Part shown: positions 34,361 through 46,685 of the stretch, piece by piece | Numbering within the stretch: position 1 is the stretch's first letter | Layout: every line of letters starts with the position of its first letter | Assembly (NCBI GenBank): GCA_964017125.1 | Contig: OZ024902.1 | Location: 100,098,796 to 100,162,795, forward strand | Origin: Flabesymbios commensalis | Taxonomy: Eukaryota; Annelida; Polychaeta; Terebellida; Flabelligeridae | Direction: 5' to 3' | DNA length: 64,000 bases | Translations under genes and position numbers: made by a program | The notes under the pieces: generated by a model | Told to the model about the DNA's origin: nothing | Databases searched by the model: none | The model's input: only the letters and a program-made list of their open reading frames with translations

Positions 34361-37151
34361 ATATGGGTCATTTCGCCTGGAAATGTACAATTGCCCATTA
34401 ATGTGGTCGTAAGTATTATACTGGCCTTAGCTTCACTGATAAGTGATATATTTCTTATTCAAACACCTTTAACTATATTCGCTAGATAACTAGCTTGATG
34501 AAAATGTATAGGTTTCACTGTGTTTCACCACTCGTTGGTGCTAATTTTCAGTCCGACAATGTCATATATGGGTCCAAATAACTCACTTTTAACCTTTAGA
34601 CGACACTTCAAAAGTTTTTAACAAATATTCAGGCTTGATATATAATATTTTCGGCACTTTCGATAGCTGCTACATATATAAGGTATTCGAAAAATAAATA
34701 AAAGCTGCACAAAACATATTTTGGGATGGCACCTGGATGTATACTACCTTCGAAAATTTGTTTGTGATGTGCCTAACACATACAATATGGTGTATACTGC
34801 GATGAAGAAATAACATAAGAGGTAAGTTGCGCCTTCCCAATAATAATAAAGCTTCGGTGTTTATTAAAAATGATCAACAGAAAATGACAGTGAATCATAG
34901 TCTTCTATGCCAGCGACTCCTATTAGATATTATACCAGGAAATAGTTAGGCACATCATTTTCGCTTCATAGGTGCTATTAGACAAAAATAGACTACACGC
35001 CAATACTATTTTGATGGCTATGCCTGAACATGCCTGTGGATTCCAATATGAGCCGGATCGTAAACAAAATTGCGTTATTTATCTATATCAAATTGCATGT
35101 TTTCCACCAAATCATGATGTGCCTAACATAACAGTGCATTAAAACGGATGCGTATTTTTCACCATTTCCAACTGCATAAACTGGGTATGGACCATGCTGG
35201 CTTCAGATATTCAACATTCGTGATCAATGATGAGAAAAATCTAAGCTATGAGAACTTTTACCACAATGATTAAACATAGTATCATTATATTGTAGACTAT
35301 TGCATAGGAAAGGACAATTAATTTAACAAGCTATTAGAAACAGCTTTGCAAATAAGTACTCCCATGTTTCTGTTCTAAAGTTCATCATCTCAAGACCTTG
35401 CTCAGCGATAAAAGGGGTATTTTCTGTTTGTCTATGCTGCACACACCAGCAGAACGTTCATGTTTGATATCATGACATGATGTGCCTAACTTTTTCTGCA
35501 GGCTGTATATGTTACCATGATTGTCAACAATACATTGACTTTTGATATATTTCAATGTGTTTTTCTGCCATTTTCATAGATCAAACTGCCCTAGATATGT
35601 TTTGTATTATCCCATTAGTGTGAGAATATGTAAATATTTAACGCAGATCACTACTTTTCTGTTAGGCACATCATGAAATTAATAACTTGAAAAACAAATC
35701 AATGTTTGTAATACAATTAGTGAGGCTCAAAGTAAACACAATGATGTCACATATTTTACGCGAGTTGTTAAATATCATTGCAGGAGTAGAGAATGAACTT
35801 GGAACATGTATTTTCTACGTAGTTGTTAATAATTAGCTACAAGGTGATGTGCCTGACGAAAAGTTAGGCACATCACCACCAAATGTTTTTAACCCAATGA
35901 ATGACAACTATACATTTGTACATTTAAATTAATTGTATAAACGGTATGTGTTGTCCATATGAATAGTTTCAATATTTGTCTTTAAAGTAATCCCCATTAA
36001 TTTGGTGTACGCTATTGGGATTTGAGTTTGGCACATCATTTGAATGTGAAATCAGTTTTCAAAACTATGATGGAGTAGACCATTTCTCTTGAAATTTTGT
36101 CAAAATGTGCGTATTAAACCTGCCTGTGGATACCAGCGTGAATTGTGATGATATTTTAAAGTTTAATTTTAGATAATGTTTCTGCTGATTATATGATGTG
36201 CCTAACTTTTATTACTTGCTGATCATTTGTAGTTGTAAGGCAAATATAACGCAGTTAAATGGCTTTCGTGGTTCAAAGTATTAACGACGTCAAACGGCCG
36301 ATATTACCAGTAATAAACTCGAGTTTCACATGCCCATGTGAGTGCTCAGTGTTGAGAAGTACAAAAAGAATATTGATTTAAACTTTTCCCAACATATATG
36401 ATTACATTTTATTGGTGTATATCACTCATATAAATCGTGTTAAAGTTTTCTAATATCTTCGTTATTCATACGCCAAGTTTAGACTGTATATATATTAGTT
36501 TTTAAAACCACCAGTTTTGATACTTGAAACATATGTGGTGATATTGCAGGATATGCATGATGTGCCTAACATTTCAACGGCATTTTCTGTTGCCATAGCA
36601 GTGATAAAAAATGGTTGAATTGGTGAATTTGTTATCTTCTTATATTCACGAATCGACTAAAAGCGTCATAGAAGCAGTCATGTCATCAGGGAGTCTACTG
36701 ATACAATGTATGTCATTAATCAGTATTTGATGCTAGTAAGGAGGCTGAAATCGGCATTTCAAGAAAGAAGACTGCGTCTCAAAAAAACATTTACAAGTAG
36801 ACCCATCCATCTAATATTTATGAAAGTTTGAATGATTATTTCTGATAGTTTATAATATATCACTGCCAAGTATGGGAGGCATATATCGGTTATCTGTACA
36901 TCATAGGGTGGTTTCAATAGTTACAACCTAAAAATGTTAGGCACATCATGGAAAATAATAGTGTTTTTATTCTATGCTGAAAAAAAACATAATTCTTCAT
37001 GATTTGAAGTATAATTGGTATGGTAAGTTAGATTACTGTTCGTGCCTCTGAATTAAAAGCATAACAAGTACATTTGAGCAATTTTAAATTTTATCCCAGT
37101 ATCTGAGCCCTAAGAGGCCATTTGTACATTTCCAGGTGATATGACCCATAT
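34361..37151. mobile_element. TIR element with periodic 12-bp box
   Basis: 2.8 kb bounded by inverted repeats of about 35 bp: ATATGGGTCATTTCGCCTGG onward at the left and its near complement (TCCAGGTGATATGACCCATA) at the right. Inside, GATGTGCCTAAC or its complement occurs 11 times, two with a single change: + at 34766, 35116, 35479, 35846, 36195 and 36559; - at 34945, 35661, 35863, 36026 and 36936. The steps are about 180 bp or twice that. Sequence between boxes has mostly diverged, though tgcctgtggattcca (35030) and tgcctgtggatacca (36121) show a shared ancestry. No protein is encoded. Confidence 0.7.
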
Positions 37152-37309
37152 ATATTGTTGATCAAGTACAGACCAATTATCATGGTAGGCCTATAATGCT
37201 ATAATCAGGTGTGACCGAGCTGTTGGTTATGAGGGATCCTCATTATGGTCGGATGTGTTTTAAGTCAGTTAAAACCCTCGGAGCTCTACATTCTTAGCTG
37301 TTGAAAAGA

Positions 37310-37745
37310 CCTTGCCTTGGCATTGTCCGTTTTCGTGTGCGACCGAAAACGAGTCTATGGCAGCCATCTTGATTTTTTATTAAAAATTCCTTGTTAACGC
37401 GATAACTATAATAACTAAATAATTATTCAATCTCTTCAATTTTTTACGCGAAGTTACCCATGAGTATGGAGATGACCTGAATAGATTTTCAGCTTTCCAC
37501 CGATAATCAAAATGGCTGTAACCTGGCGACTAATTTTTTTTTCCGACTTTTTTTAGAATTCCCTTGAAACCTGGTATATATATAGGTTTTTGGGGTCTGC
37601 GAGTCTATTAGCATTGTCCGTTTTCATGTGAGACCGAGAACGAGGCTACGGGGTCTATCAGTCTATCGGCATTGGCCATTTTCATGTGCGATCCAAAACG
37701 AGGATATAGCGGCCATCTTGATTTTATCATTGATTGTCTATTATT
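37310..37745. repeat. Diverged tandem repeat
   Basis: Three units share gcattgtccgttttc, atgtgcgaccgaaaacgag and ggccatcttgatttt, starting near 37320, 37612 and 37670. Confidence 0.6.
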
Positions 37746-38945
37746 GGCATAACGTAGTGGAAGCAGTTGTGTCAGATTTGTGGACATTTAGTCACTGCAT
37801 CAGCCGAGGGGTCTTTGAGAGCTTGCACGGTACTTTTTAATGATCATGATATAATGTACATGATCAAGGGTTTTATTTTCAAATCAGGGGGTGTTCATTT
37901 CTTGGAATATGGGTGTTTATTAGAATAAATACGGTAATCTGATTAGCTCAAGGTAAAAAATCATCAAAGGATAACTTTATTAAGACATATACTTCTCGAA
38001 CCCTGCAATTATTAAACTACAACATTATATCAGTTGAAAAAAGTTATAATGTAATTTGTACAAAGGCGGATGGATCTACATTATATTCCAATGCTATCTA
38101 TATAAAGACGTACTTGTTGTACAGACCAAGGATTTCCATGGCAACCCAAATCACCAAAATTCCATAAAAAATGACGAATAAATTGATATATGCAGAGTTT
38201 TTTCATGCTAATTCTTACAGAACCAGTTATTGTTTTGTGGTGGTTTAATTATGTCAAATATGTTTAGAGTGCAAAACATACCTAGCTCTGTTCTGCGGAG
38301 CACATGTTGGAAACTTATTGTTTTAAAACAATTTATTTTTAACAAAAATTACTGTTGAAAGAAGCGACGTTATTACCATCTGATATACCCTAATATAATC
38401 CACAGTAAAAAGAGCCAAGAACAATATGTTGTATTCAAATTCAAGTAATGGACAGGTTTTGTTCCAATGGAAATACGTTTTTTTTCTATAACTTCCTTGA
38501 AACAGCTAAATTTTGATTCCCAGAATCATTCTCTCAATTAACATTACCACGTTCAATTCTATTTTCAGATTGCCAAGTTCTGGCACAGGCCCGTCGGACA
38601 CGGGTGTTAAACATGCTATATCATAGGTCTGCGGACACAATTTAAAACTTAAAGCCCCATTTATCGATTGGTTTACTTTACCAGAACAATTGTCCACAAT
38701 ACGTTTTATTTGTGCATAAAAAATAATGACTGAAGCAATAACAAATTACAACGAGGCAGCGAAAGTGATTAAAACACAATTTTGTAACAATGAAAACGTG
38801 GTATACCTCTATATATCTACTAACAAATACGCTAATGTATCACATCACATCATTCACACAAAAATGACTAAGGGGTGTTAAGCTAACAGAAGCCCGCTTC
38901 AGCGTATATAATATGTACACGATGTATCGCCCCTTTACTCACTTA

Positions 38946-39301
38946 ACGGTACTGGCCCACGCTAAAATCACCAAAAAATCGGTGATTTTATTTTGGCTTC
39001 TTAATATGACCATATGATGTAAACGTGTCCATAGACTAGAACTTTTTTTAATTTTTTCTGCTGCGCATTCACCAGTTAGACTAGATATAGAAACGAAATC
39101 CCCGTATTTCTAATTTTTGACATGGTTGTCAATAATTAGAAATCAGGAATTTCGTCTCTATATCTAGCCTAACTGGTGAATGCGCAGCACAAAAATTTAA
39201 AAAAAATTGCAGTTCTAGTTTATGGACACGTTTACATCATATTAAGAAGCCGAAATAAAATCACCGATTTTTTGATGATTTTAGCCTGGGTCAGTTCCTT
39301 T
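38946..39301. mobile_element. Large foldback MITE, 356 bp
   Basis: Arms of about 165 bp. On the left: actggcccacgctaaaatca, atcggtgattttatttt, gtaaacgtgtccatagacta, gcgcattcaccagttagact and gaaacgaaatcc. The same words are complemented in reverse order on the right. Unpaired centre around 39114-39135. A diverged partial copy lies at 54440-54615. Confidence 0.85.
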
Positions 39302-39579
39302 AATAACGGTGTTGATGTCAATAGCTTTCAATTACATAGTCAAGCATCGAAGCTAACTCGCTGGTGCTGTAGATCTTTTAGGAAATGTCTATGTTAATCC
39401 CCCTCCCTAAATCTGATCTGGCAATCAAGTTAATGGCGACCTCGTCCAGTCAGGTTCGAGAAACAGAAAAGTTGAACCAGTGTACGGATGGTAATTTGTT
39501 CAAGCGATGTGTATATTACATTAATTATTCGTAAATCACAGTCATAAATCTTCTGCTTTGGATTTACTTTTTTTTAATT

Positions 39580-39960
39580 CCTTATATATGTTGCCCCGAC
39601 ACGTCACAATGTAACATTGTCTTTTTCTCTGGGTCAGTCATCACACCAATGACCCGTACTGGTTCTGCAGATCTAGTGTAAGGTACAATGTATTGACCCA
39701 GGCCAGCTGTGGAAATAGGCCAAATTATGCGACCAAGCATTGAATTGTGAAGGGATCCTCTGCCATGCTGCATCCTGTTCCCGCGAAGTGGTGGGGGCAA
39801 CATGACCGACTGGACGCAATGCGTGGGCTGTTGGCATGGGAGGGAGGAGTGGAAATTGTTGGCGGGCTCAAGAGCTCCCCCCGAATTAAGGGACTAGTGG
39901 TTGCATGAAGTGGTGGAATATCTGCACACATGTAACGACGTGGCCTCACTCAGCAAACCG
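39580..39960 (-). other. Unassigned open stretch
   Basis: GC-richer than its surroundings, with overlapping minus-strand open frames of 73-74 codons, one reading GQYIVPYTRSAEPVRVIGVM. I recognise no domain and no splice signals. It could be a decayed mobile-element gene. Confidence 0.2.
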
Positions 39961-40221
39961 ATGTCATGTGAATATAAAATGCCCATAGCAGGAGATATTT
40001 CTTAACCAACAGATCAGAGAACTGTTGATTTAGATATACCTTCTTACTAAATTCTGAGACCTAAAAAATACGAAATTTGGTGTGTCTGATGTAATGGGAG
40101 TGAGACAAAAAAGGATACATTTTTATCAATTTTTCAGCTAAACCAAATGCGACCAGTCACCGCGAACCGTTTGATTCATATAAGTGTGTTATTTCTGATG
40201 ATGTCACAGTGGCTCACCCAG

Positions 40222-40322
40222 TGAACACGATACATTCAGTCAATGTTGGGACAATGTTAGGCCATCGTCCGCGACGCTGCCCCAACATTTATCCAACATT
40301 GGTTAAATACATGGTATATGCT
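40222..40322. mobile_element. Foldback MITE, TGTTGGNCCA core family
   Basis: gtcaatgttgggacaatgtt and aggccatcgtccgcgacgct on the left; ccccaacatttatccaacat on the right. Diverged from the 25065 copy but with the same plan. Confidence 0.6.
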
Positions 40323-41964
40323 TTCAGGCAGTGATTATGTGCAAATGCTATGGGGAAAGTTTATCTTATAAAAGTTCCGGTCTAATGATATGTATAGCAC
40401 ACCCGAAAATAGCACCTATCTAAGTACACCTACACTAATTTATCAGTGAGTGTCACTTAAGAGATGCTGGTGAGAGACACTAGACATTTTCATTCGCCAC
40501 CCACCCCAATTAAGATTTTTTTCAGACAGTACACTTTAAGTGTTGTCAAGTGGGTGTGAACAATGCTACTGATGACCATTGTGTACATTCATCCATTATG
40601 CGTTACGTCAAAAGTGAAAACGCGGATCGCAAGGGAATCTTATTGAGGTATACATATATACTGGCAATGTAGCGCGGCTTTAATTTTATCTCCCAACCGA
40701 CAAATTACCTCGAATCGGCATTCTGTTTAGTCATTACCTGGGGAGGGTGCTACGAATAGCCAGCGTGTATGAATAACTTTAGACATCATTTTTTACGACA
40801 CCTACCCCGCTGGTCATTCTTTGTTGATTTGAGTTCATCTTATAATATTCTTGTGCCAAAGACAGTTATTGAAAAACTTAATATCGCAAGAAAAATTACA
40901 AGTGGGGTATCTACTACTTATTAGAGCGTGACGTTTATTTTGTCTGTTTGTAGTTACTTACGATATATAGCCTGTTTGCTGAAGTTTTATGTCTCACATT
41001 TTATAATTTATAAAATGTGAGACCTCAAGTGTATCACATAAAAAATATATATTCTAACGAAAATATATTTAGGATAGAACTCTCATTATGTTTACTTTTG
41101 TCCAAATTATCAAATTAATGTGATGGAGGTTGACTGTCCACAACGAGACACAACATAAGTAGTATATTTTGTATACATAATGTTGATAGATATTTATCTG
41201 TTGTGGTCATATTGTGGTGATGGATTTTCACTTCCAAGATTTATATGGAAACGTGTAATACGTGTACACCTGCTTATTTAAGCTGATCATAAAGGGCGCT
41301 GGTACTCAGAAGGTGGTATTATGCTGACAATATGATTAAACTATTTTCAGGGTTAGTTTACATATGAATTAGGTGAGCCATTACCAGATTACGGTGGTAT
41401 GTGTTATGTCATTCTTATACATGCCTGTCGCTTCTCTTTTAACAACGGCCGATTTATCACAAAAATGAAACCATTTCAAGGCCACATCTGTCTTACATCA
41501 TCAGTTACCCTATTAAACAGTGCCAGACTATGAAGTCAAACGAGACAAAGCAAAGCAATGTACATAGTAGTTGTCATGATTTTCACCATCCCGGTAATTG
41601 TTGTTAAAGGTGCTTCACAGTCTTGATATTACGTTCTAGGGCTTCAAATACAATTTTTTTGAAGTTGTGGACTGAAAACACCCCCGGTTAGGTAGGTATT
41701 GGATAAACAAAGCTTATTGTTTCCACCGGGTAGCATAGAGTCACATGATCAATGTTGTGCGCAGTTGTTTAAAGCTGCATAACTGTTTGGTTTATCGCCA
41801 GAAATAACATGAAAGGTACAAACGATCATTCATATTCCTTTAAATGCACGAAAACTGGGTTAATGTAGCGGAATTAGTTCACCATGAATTACACTATCAA
41901 GAATTATGAAGTAGTGAATCGGTGTGTGTAAAGTTTGTATGTAAAATAGTGGTTGAATTACGGG

Positions 41965-42095
41965 CCAATACAATGTTACATTGGCCAACAACAAACCGCC
42001 CTAATAGCAAACAAGCCTAATGTTGGGCCAGTACCGCAGACGATGGGCCAATATTAGACTACCATTGGATCAATGTCTCGTGTTAGCTGAGATAC
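41965..42095. mobile_element. Foldback MITE, TGTTGGNCCA core family
   Basis: Includes aatgttgggccagtaccgca and gacgatgggccaatattaga, followed by a tcaatgtctcgtgttagctg end that also occurs at 46665-46680. Confidence 0.6.
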
Positions 42096-43139
42096 AGCAC
42101 ATAACCAGCCGTAGATTTCCTGAGACTTGGTCAGAGGACACCTGGGGAAATCGGTTACCAGTTGGTTACAGTAAAGTCAGATTTTGTTTAAATGTTATTT
42201 CATTTTACCACATTTCGCAATTTATTTCACTGCATGTGATGACTTAAATAAAATAATATAAAGTCTGATATTGTCTAGACTCTAGTAGGATTTAGCTATA
42301 TTTTGAAATGCTCTTGAGATACCGAATAAAAAGCTGCAATTCTTTTTTCAAGAAAAGCACAATAATTAAAAGAGCAAAAAAGACAATTTACGGCACTGAG
42401 TTTGTTGCTAATTCCTCACTACAATCTCGCACGGTCAGGGGAGAGCGTCTTAGTGTCAGGCCAAAGGCTTAGATGTTGGTCCACACTTAAAATCACGATA
42501 CAAAAAATGGAGTCCCATTTTTCAAGTGAGTGACATTCTCCGCACCAGCTCCGAAATTAACCATGACATTATATGCATGTGTCACCCATATTACACAATG
42601 ACAAAATAAACTGTATACTGTGAAATGTATCTATCATCACTTCAAATATAGCAATACGTTTGAGCGTGTTCCATCCTTTTTCACTGTTGTTTGTTATCTG
42701 ATACTTGGTACTTTTAATGTCCTGATTATACAGACAGTGTGTCTTACTCCGCTGTGACCAGTTTTGTTTTGGTGGGGCAGCAATGTCTACAAATGTTCAA
42801 ACTTAAATCATTAATAATTCAGCAACCGGATGAGTAAAATTAAAACACCATTCTGTATTAATTAATATTTTGAATAAAATATCAAGACTGTGAAAGCCCT
42901 TTATATATGCGCCTATCACGTCTGGACGACCACTATGTGCAATGTCCGCTACTGCAACACCTCACGATATGACCAAGGAGGTTGTAAATACATAACGTTA
43001 TGTGAGCACACCCACACTAACACCGAGTTGTATGTATGCCGTTGATTCTAGTCTGTGGTTTGAGTCCACATTGTCCCTGGTCTACATGTTAGGGACCACT
43101 GTCGGAATAAGAGTCACCAGACCCTTTATAGTGCTTTTT

Positions 43140-43890
43140 ATCCCCCGCCCAAGTAGGATATTCTCATCACCATGTCTGGCCGTGCGTCTGTGCGTCCTCC
43201 GGGCAATATATCGGAAACCGTTAGCAGAATTGCTTTCATATTGCATACATACATCCCTTAGGGGTTGTGTGCCTTTTGGGGCTTCTACTTTTGACCTAAT
43301 TTTTTACCTTTGAGTTTGAGGCGATTATTGACTTTAATTGTTGGCGGATGATAAGTTCAGTCTCCGGACGATATCTCGGAAAGCGTTTGCTGGAATTTTT
43401 CACATTGCACACACACATCCCTTAGGGGGCGTAGATGTGGCTTTTGGGGGTTATGACCTTTGACCTATTTTTTTCTTTTGAGGCCAATATTGACTTTAAC
43501 ATGTTTAATAGATGGCGGATGATAAGTTCAGTTTCAGGACGATATCTGGGAAAGCGTTTGCTGAATTGTTTTCGTATTGCATACACTCATCCCTCAAGGG
43601 GTGAAGATTTGCTTTTTGGGAGTTATGACCTTTGACGTAATTTTTCACCTTTGATTTTAAGGCGATTATTGACTTGGAATTGATTGCGGATGATAAGTTC
43701 AGTTTCTGGACAATATCTCGCAAAGCATTTGCTGGATTGTTCTCATACTGCACACACACATCCCTCAGGGGGTGTAGATGTGCCTTCTGGGGGTTGTGAC
43801 CTTTGACCTATTTTTTGACCTTCGACTTTGAGGCCATTATTCACTTTATTTAATGGCGGGGGATATTGTTAGCGTCAGCGCTCTTGTTAA
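43140..43890 (+). mobile_element. ATCCCCCGCC element, copy 1, with DR1 tandem array
   Basis: Starts ATCCCCCGCC (43140-43149) and has the inverted GGCGGGGGAT at 43855-43864. It then runs on to agcgtcagcgctcttgtt, which the copy at 57437 shares. Between lie four units of 166-172 bp: gatatctcggaaagcgtttg, catattgcacacacacatcc, agatgtgccttttgggggtt, a gacctttgacct word, and ggcggatgataagttcagtt. Exact TGACCTTTGACCT sits at 43454-43466 and 43797-43809. Confidence 0.75.
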
Positions 43891-43947
43891 GTCTCCACCC
43901 ACTATGTTATTCTTCTTCTTATTATTATTATTCAACAATTTCACGAC

Positions 43948-44695
43948 GTGAACGCTCTCCAGTCACCAATTTTTATCCGATCTTCGCTAAATTTTTCTGA
44001 ACACCATCTGATAGACTATACTGCTCAAGTTCGAAAATCAGCTAATTTGCATATCCAAGATGGCCGCCATGGGCTAATTTGCATATTCAAGATCGATGTG
44101 AACGCTCTCCAGTCGTCAATATTGATCTGATCTTCACAATTTTTATTCTGAACACCCTCTGACAGATTATCCTGCTCTAGTTCAAAAATCAGCTAATTTG
44201 CATATTCAAGATGGCCGCCATTGGCTAATTTGCATATTTGAGATCGACGTGAACGCTCTCCAGTCGTCAATATTCACCCGATCTTCACAATTTTTTCTGA
44301 GCACCCTCTGACGGATTATCCTGCTCAAGATCGAAAATCAGTTAATTTGCATATCCAAGGTGGCCGCCATGGGCTAATTTGAATATTCGAGATCGATGTG
44401 AACACTCTGCAGTCATCAATATTCATCCGATCTTCGCGGTTGTTTTTCTGAACACCCTCTGATGGATTATCCTGCTCAAGTTTGAAAATAATCTAATTTG
44501 CATATCCAAGATGGCCGCTATGGACTAATTTGCACATTCAAGATCAACGTAAACGCTCTGCAGTCATCAATATTCATCTGATTTTCGTGATTTTTTTTCC
44601 GTTTCTGAACCCTCTTTGTTGGATTGTCCTGTTTTAGGTTTAAACATTTGCTAATTTGCATATCTAAAATGGCCGCCATGGCACTTCTGTTATAT
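43948..44695 (+). repeat. Five tandem 150-bp units with octamer motifs
   Basis: Units start at 43948, 44098, 44249, 44398 and 44549 (steps 149-151 bp) with gtgaacgctctccagtcrtc. Each carries ttttctgaacaccctctgac, gctaatttgcatatccaaga, tggccgccatgggct and a second aatttgcatattc. ATTTGCAT (the POU octamer complement) is exact seven times, beside an AAGATGGCCGCC word. Confidence 0.85.
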
Positions 44696-44779
44696 AGCCC
44701 CATCGTTACTGCATTGGCAATAAACTTTGAATTGTGGAAGGTGGAGATTTTCATATTTGCTATGCAAATATAAGATTCA

Positions 44780-45640
44780 GTTTTTAACAATGAATTACAA
44801 GGAATAACAGAGGCATTACAAGTAAAAGGGCAGAGGCATTAAATGGCAATAGGAAGGCGTTGAAGGGCGATGAGGAGGCGTTTAAGGGCGATGGGAAGGT
44901 GTTTGAGGGTGGTTCGAAGGCGTTGAGTGACGACGGAGAGGTGTTAAAGGTCGACGGAAAAGCGTTAAAGGCCGATGGATAGGCGTTAAAAGACGACAGA
45001 GAGGCGTACGTCGAGTTAAAGGACAATGACGAAGTGATGTGAAGGCGTCTAAGAAGCATTAAAGGGCAATGTGGAGGTGTTAAATGACGACGAAGAGGTG
45101 TTATAGTGTGACTGGGTGTGTCAAAAGGTGTCGGGGAGGCATTAACTCTTACAGCGCAAAATCGACTTTAGTCGTCAAAATCTGACGTCTGTAGACATCA
45201 TATTCTGATGTCTGATCTCGATCCCTGCACTGTAAGAATTAATATATTTGTAATCAGGTAATGGGTGTAGACCCTAACATAGGTAGTCAAATGAATAAGA
45301 AAGAACTAATTAAGACATTTATTATGATTTCAAATTGAAATAAACCCTTTGGTCTCCATGGTTTATACAAAAATAAATCAGCAGTTAAAGGGAAAAGTGT
45401 TGAATGCCGACGGAAAAGCCTCAATGATGCATGGGGAGGCGAACAGCCGTTAAAGGGTAAGGTAGAGGTGTTTAAGGGCAACGTAAAAGCGTTAAAGGTC
45501 CATGGAGAGGCGTTAAAAGGCGACGGGTAGACGTTAAAGGGCAATGGGGTGACGTTAAAAGGCGAAGAAGAGGCGTTAAAGGGTGATGGGTTAAAGGGTG
45601 ATGGAGAGGCGTTAAAGGGCGGTGGGAAGACAATTAGTAG
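44780..45640 (+). repeat. ~20-bp minisatellite, interrupted
   Basis: Many copies of a unit like gaggcgttaaagggcgatgg at 44810-45090 and 45385-45630, separated by a non-repetitive piece containing a small MITE (45146-45238). Minus-strand open frames rich in FNAFPSP-like words arise from the repeat and are not genes. Confidence 0.8.
45146..45238. mobile_element. 93-bp TTAA-flanked MITE
   Basis: TTAA at 45142-45145 and 45239-45242. Termini CTCTTACAGCGC and GCACTGTAAGAA form a 12-bp inverted repeat with two mismatches. Kolobok or piggyBac type is likely from the TTAA duplication. Confidence 0.7.
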
Positions 45641-46561
45641 GATTTCTTATGACAAATAAACGGGCTAGATGTTTTTGGAGGGGTAAAAGCGATTTGATCA
45701 CATATTCTGTTTCATCAAGATATCTAATTTGCAAAATGATGTTTCCAAATTTTCTTTCTTCAAAATTGACCCTTTGGTGGCCATTTTGTTTTTTCAGTCA
45801 GAAATACTAATATGGTCGAAACTTTTGCACTGTTTGTCGGAGGAAGATGTGTAGTACCATTTCCCAATGTGGGTCAACCAATCGTTGTTTCTGAATAAGC
45901 ATAAATATCTGTATTTGCTGAGTTATTAGGATTTTGGTCGTCAATTTTACGACAGTTAGGGGTCTCGAAATTTTGAGCTGTGTGTTGGGCTATTGTTTTA
46001 TACCCTGTAGATAACCAGTAGATTTTACTGAGAACAATGCCTACCTTGGGATCAAACTAGGCCAATATAATCTTAAGAAAACACCACAATGAGAGTTTGA
46101 AACTGGGGAAAGCTAGCAGACGTTTTACTCTCGAGACCAAATCTATCATGATACCGATACAATATTTTGCAATAATATATATTGCCTTTGAAAATCTAAC
46201 CCTCGGTTTATATGCCTCTGACGCCACAGCCCCAATTGTGGTGAAGAAAATTCGGAGATAGGCTGACCTAGATCTTAAGGAGATCATAGGACGAGATGGT
46301 CTTCTCTGACCAATCAACACACACAGAAAATGGGTCACTGATATCGCTGGACCTTCCAGTATACTAACCTATACTAACAAGCAAGGAGGTTATATATAGG
46401 GAAGCCTGCAGTTAAACTCTAGAGTTGACCTACGGTATCCGCACACTTTACAAGTGAGCAGATACTGCCTTTGCAGAGCAGATGACTACTATAGCACGTT
46501 GTTGTGGGAGGGAGAGGGGGGGGGGGTTAGGCGTAGGTGTTTACTCACAATGAGGTCTGTC

Positions 46562-46685
46562 ACACAAGGGCAATGTCACACGTGACATTGCCCTTGTGTT
46601 GTTTCAATGCTGGGCCAGCGTCGTTAACGATGGGCCAACATTTAACCAACACATGCTCAATGTCCCGTCTTAGCTGGGGGCCCTC
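46562..46685. mobile_element. Perfect hairpin beside a TGTTGGNCCA-core copy
   Basis: 46562-46599 is a 19+19-nt palindrome (acacaagggcaatgtcac and complement). It is followed by caatgctgggccagcgtcgt and aacgatgggccaacatttaa, the core shared with 25065, 40222 and 41965, and by ctcaatgtcccgtcttagctg. Confidence 0.65.

Noticed and set aside
44784-45059. Minus-strand frame rich in Phe-Asn-Ala-Ser-Pro repeats
   Set aside because: Product of the ~20-bp minisatellite, with no gene context.
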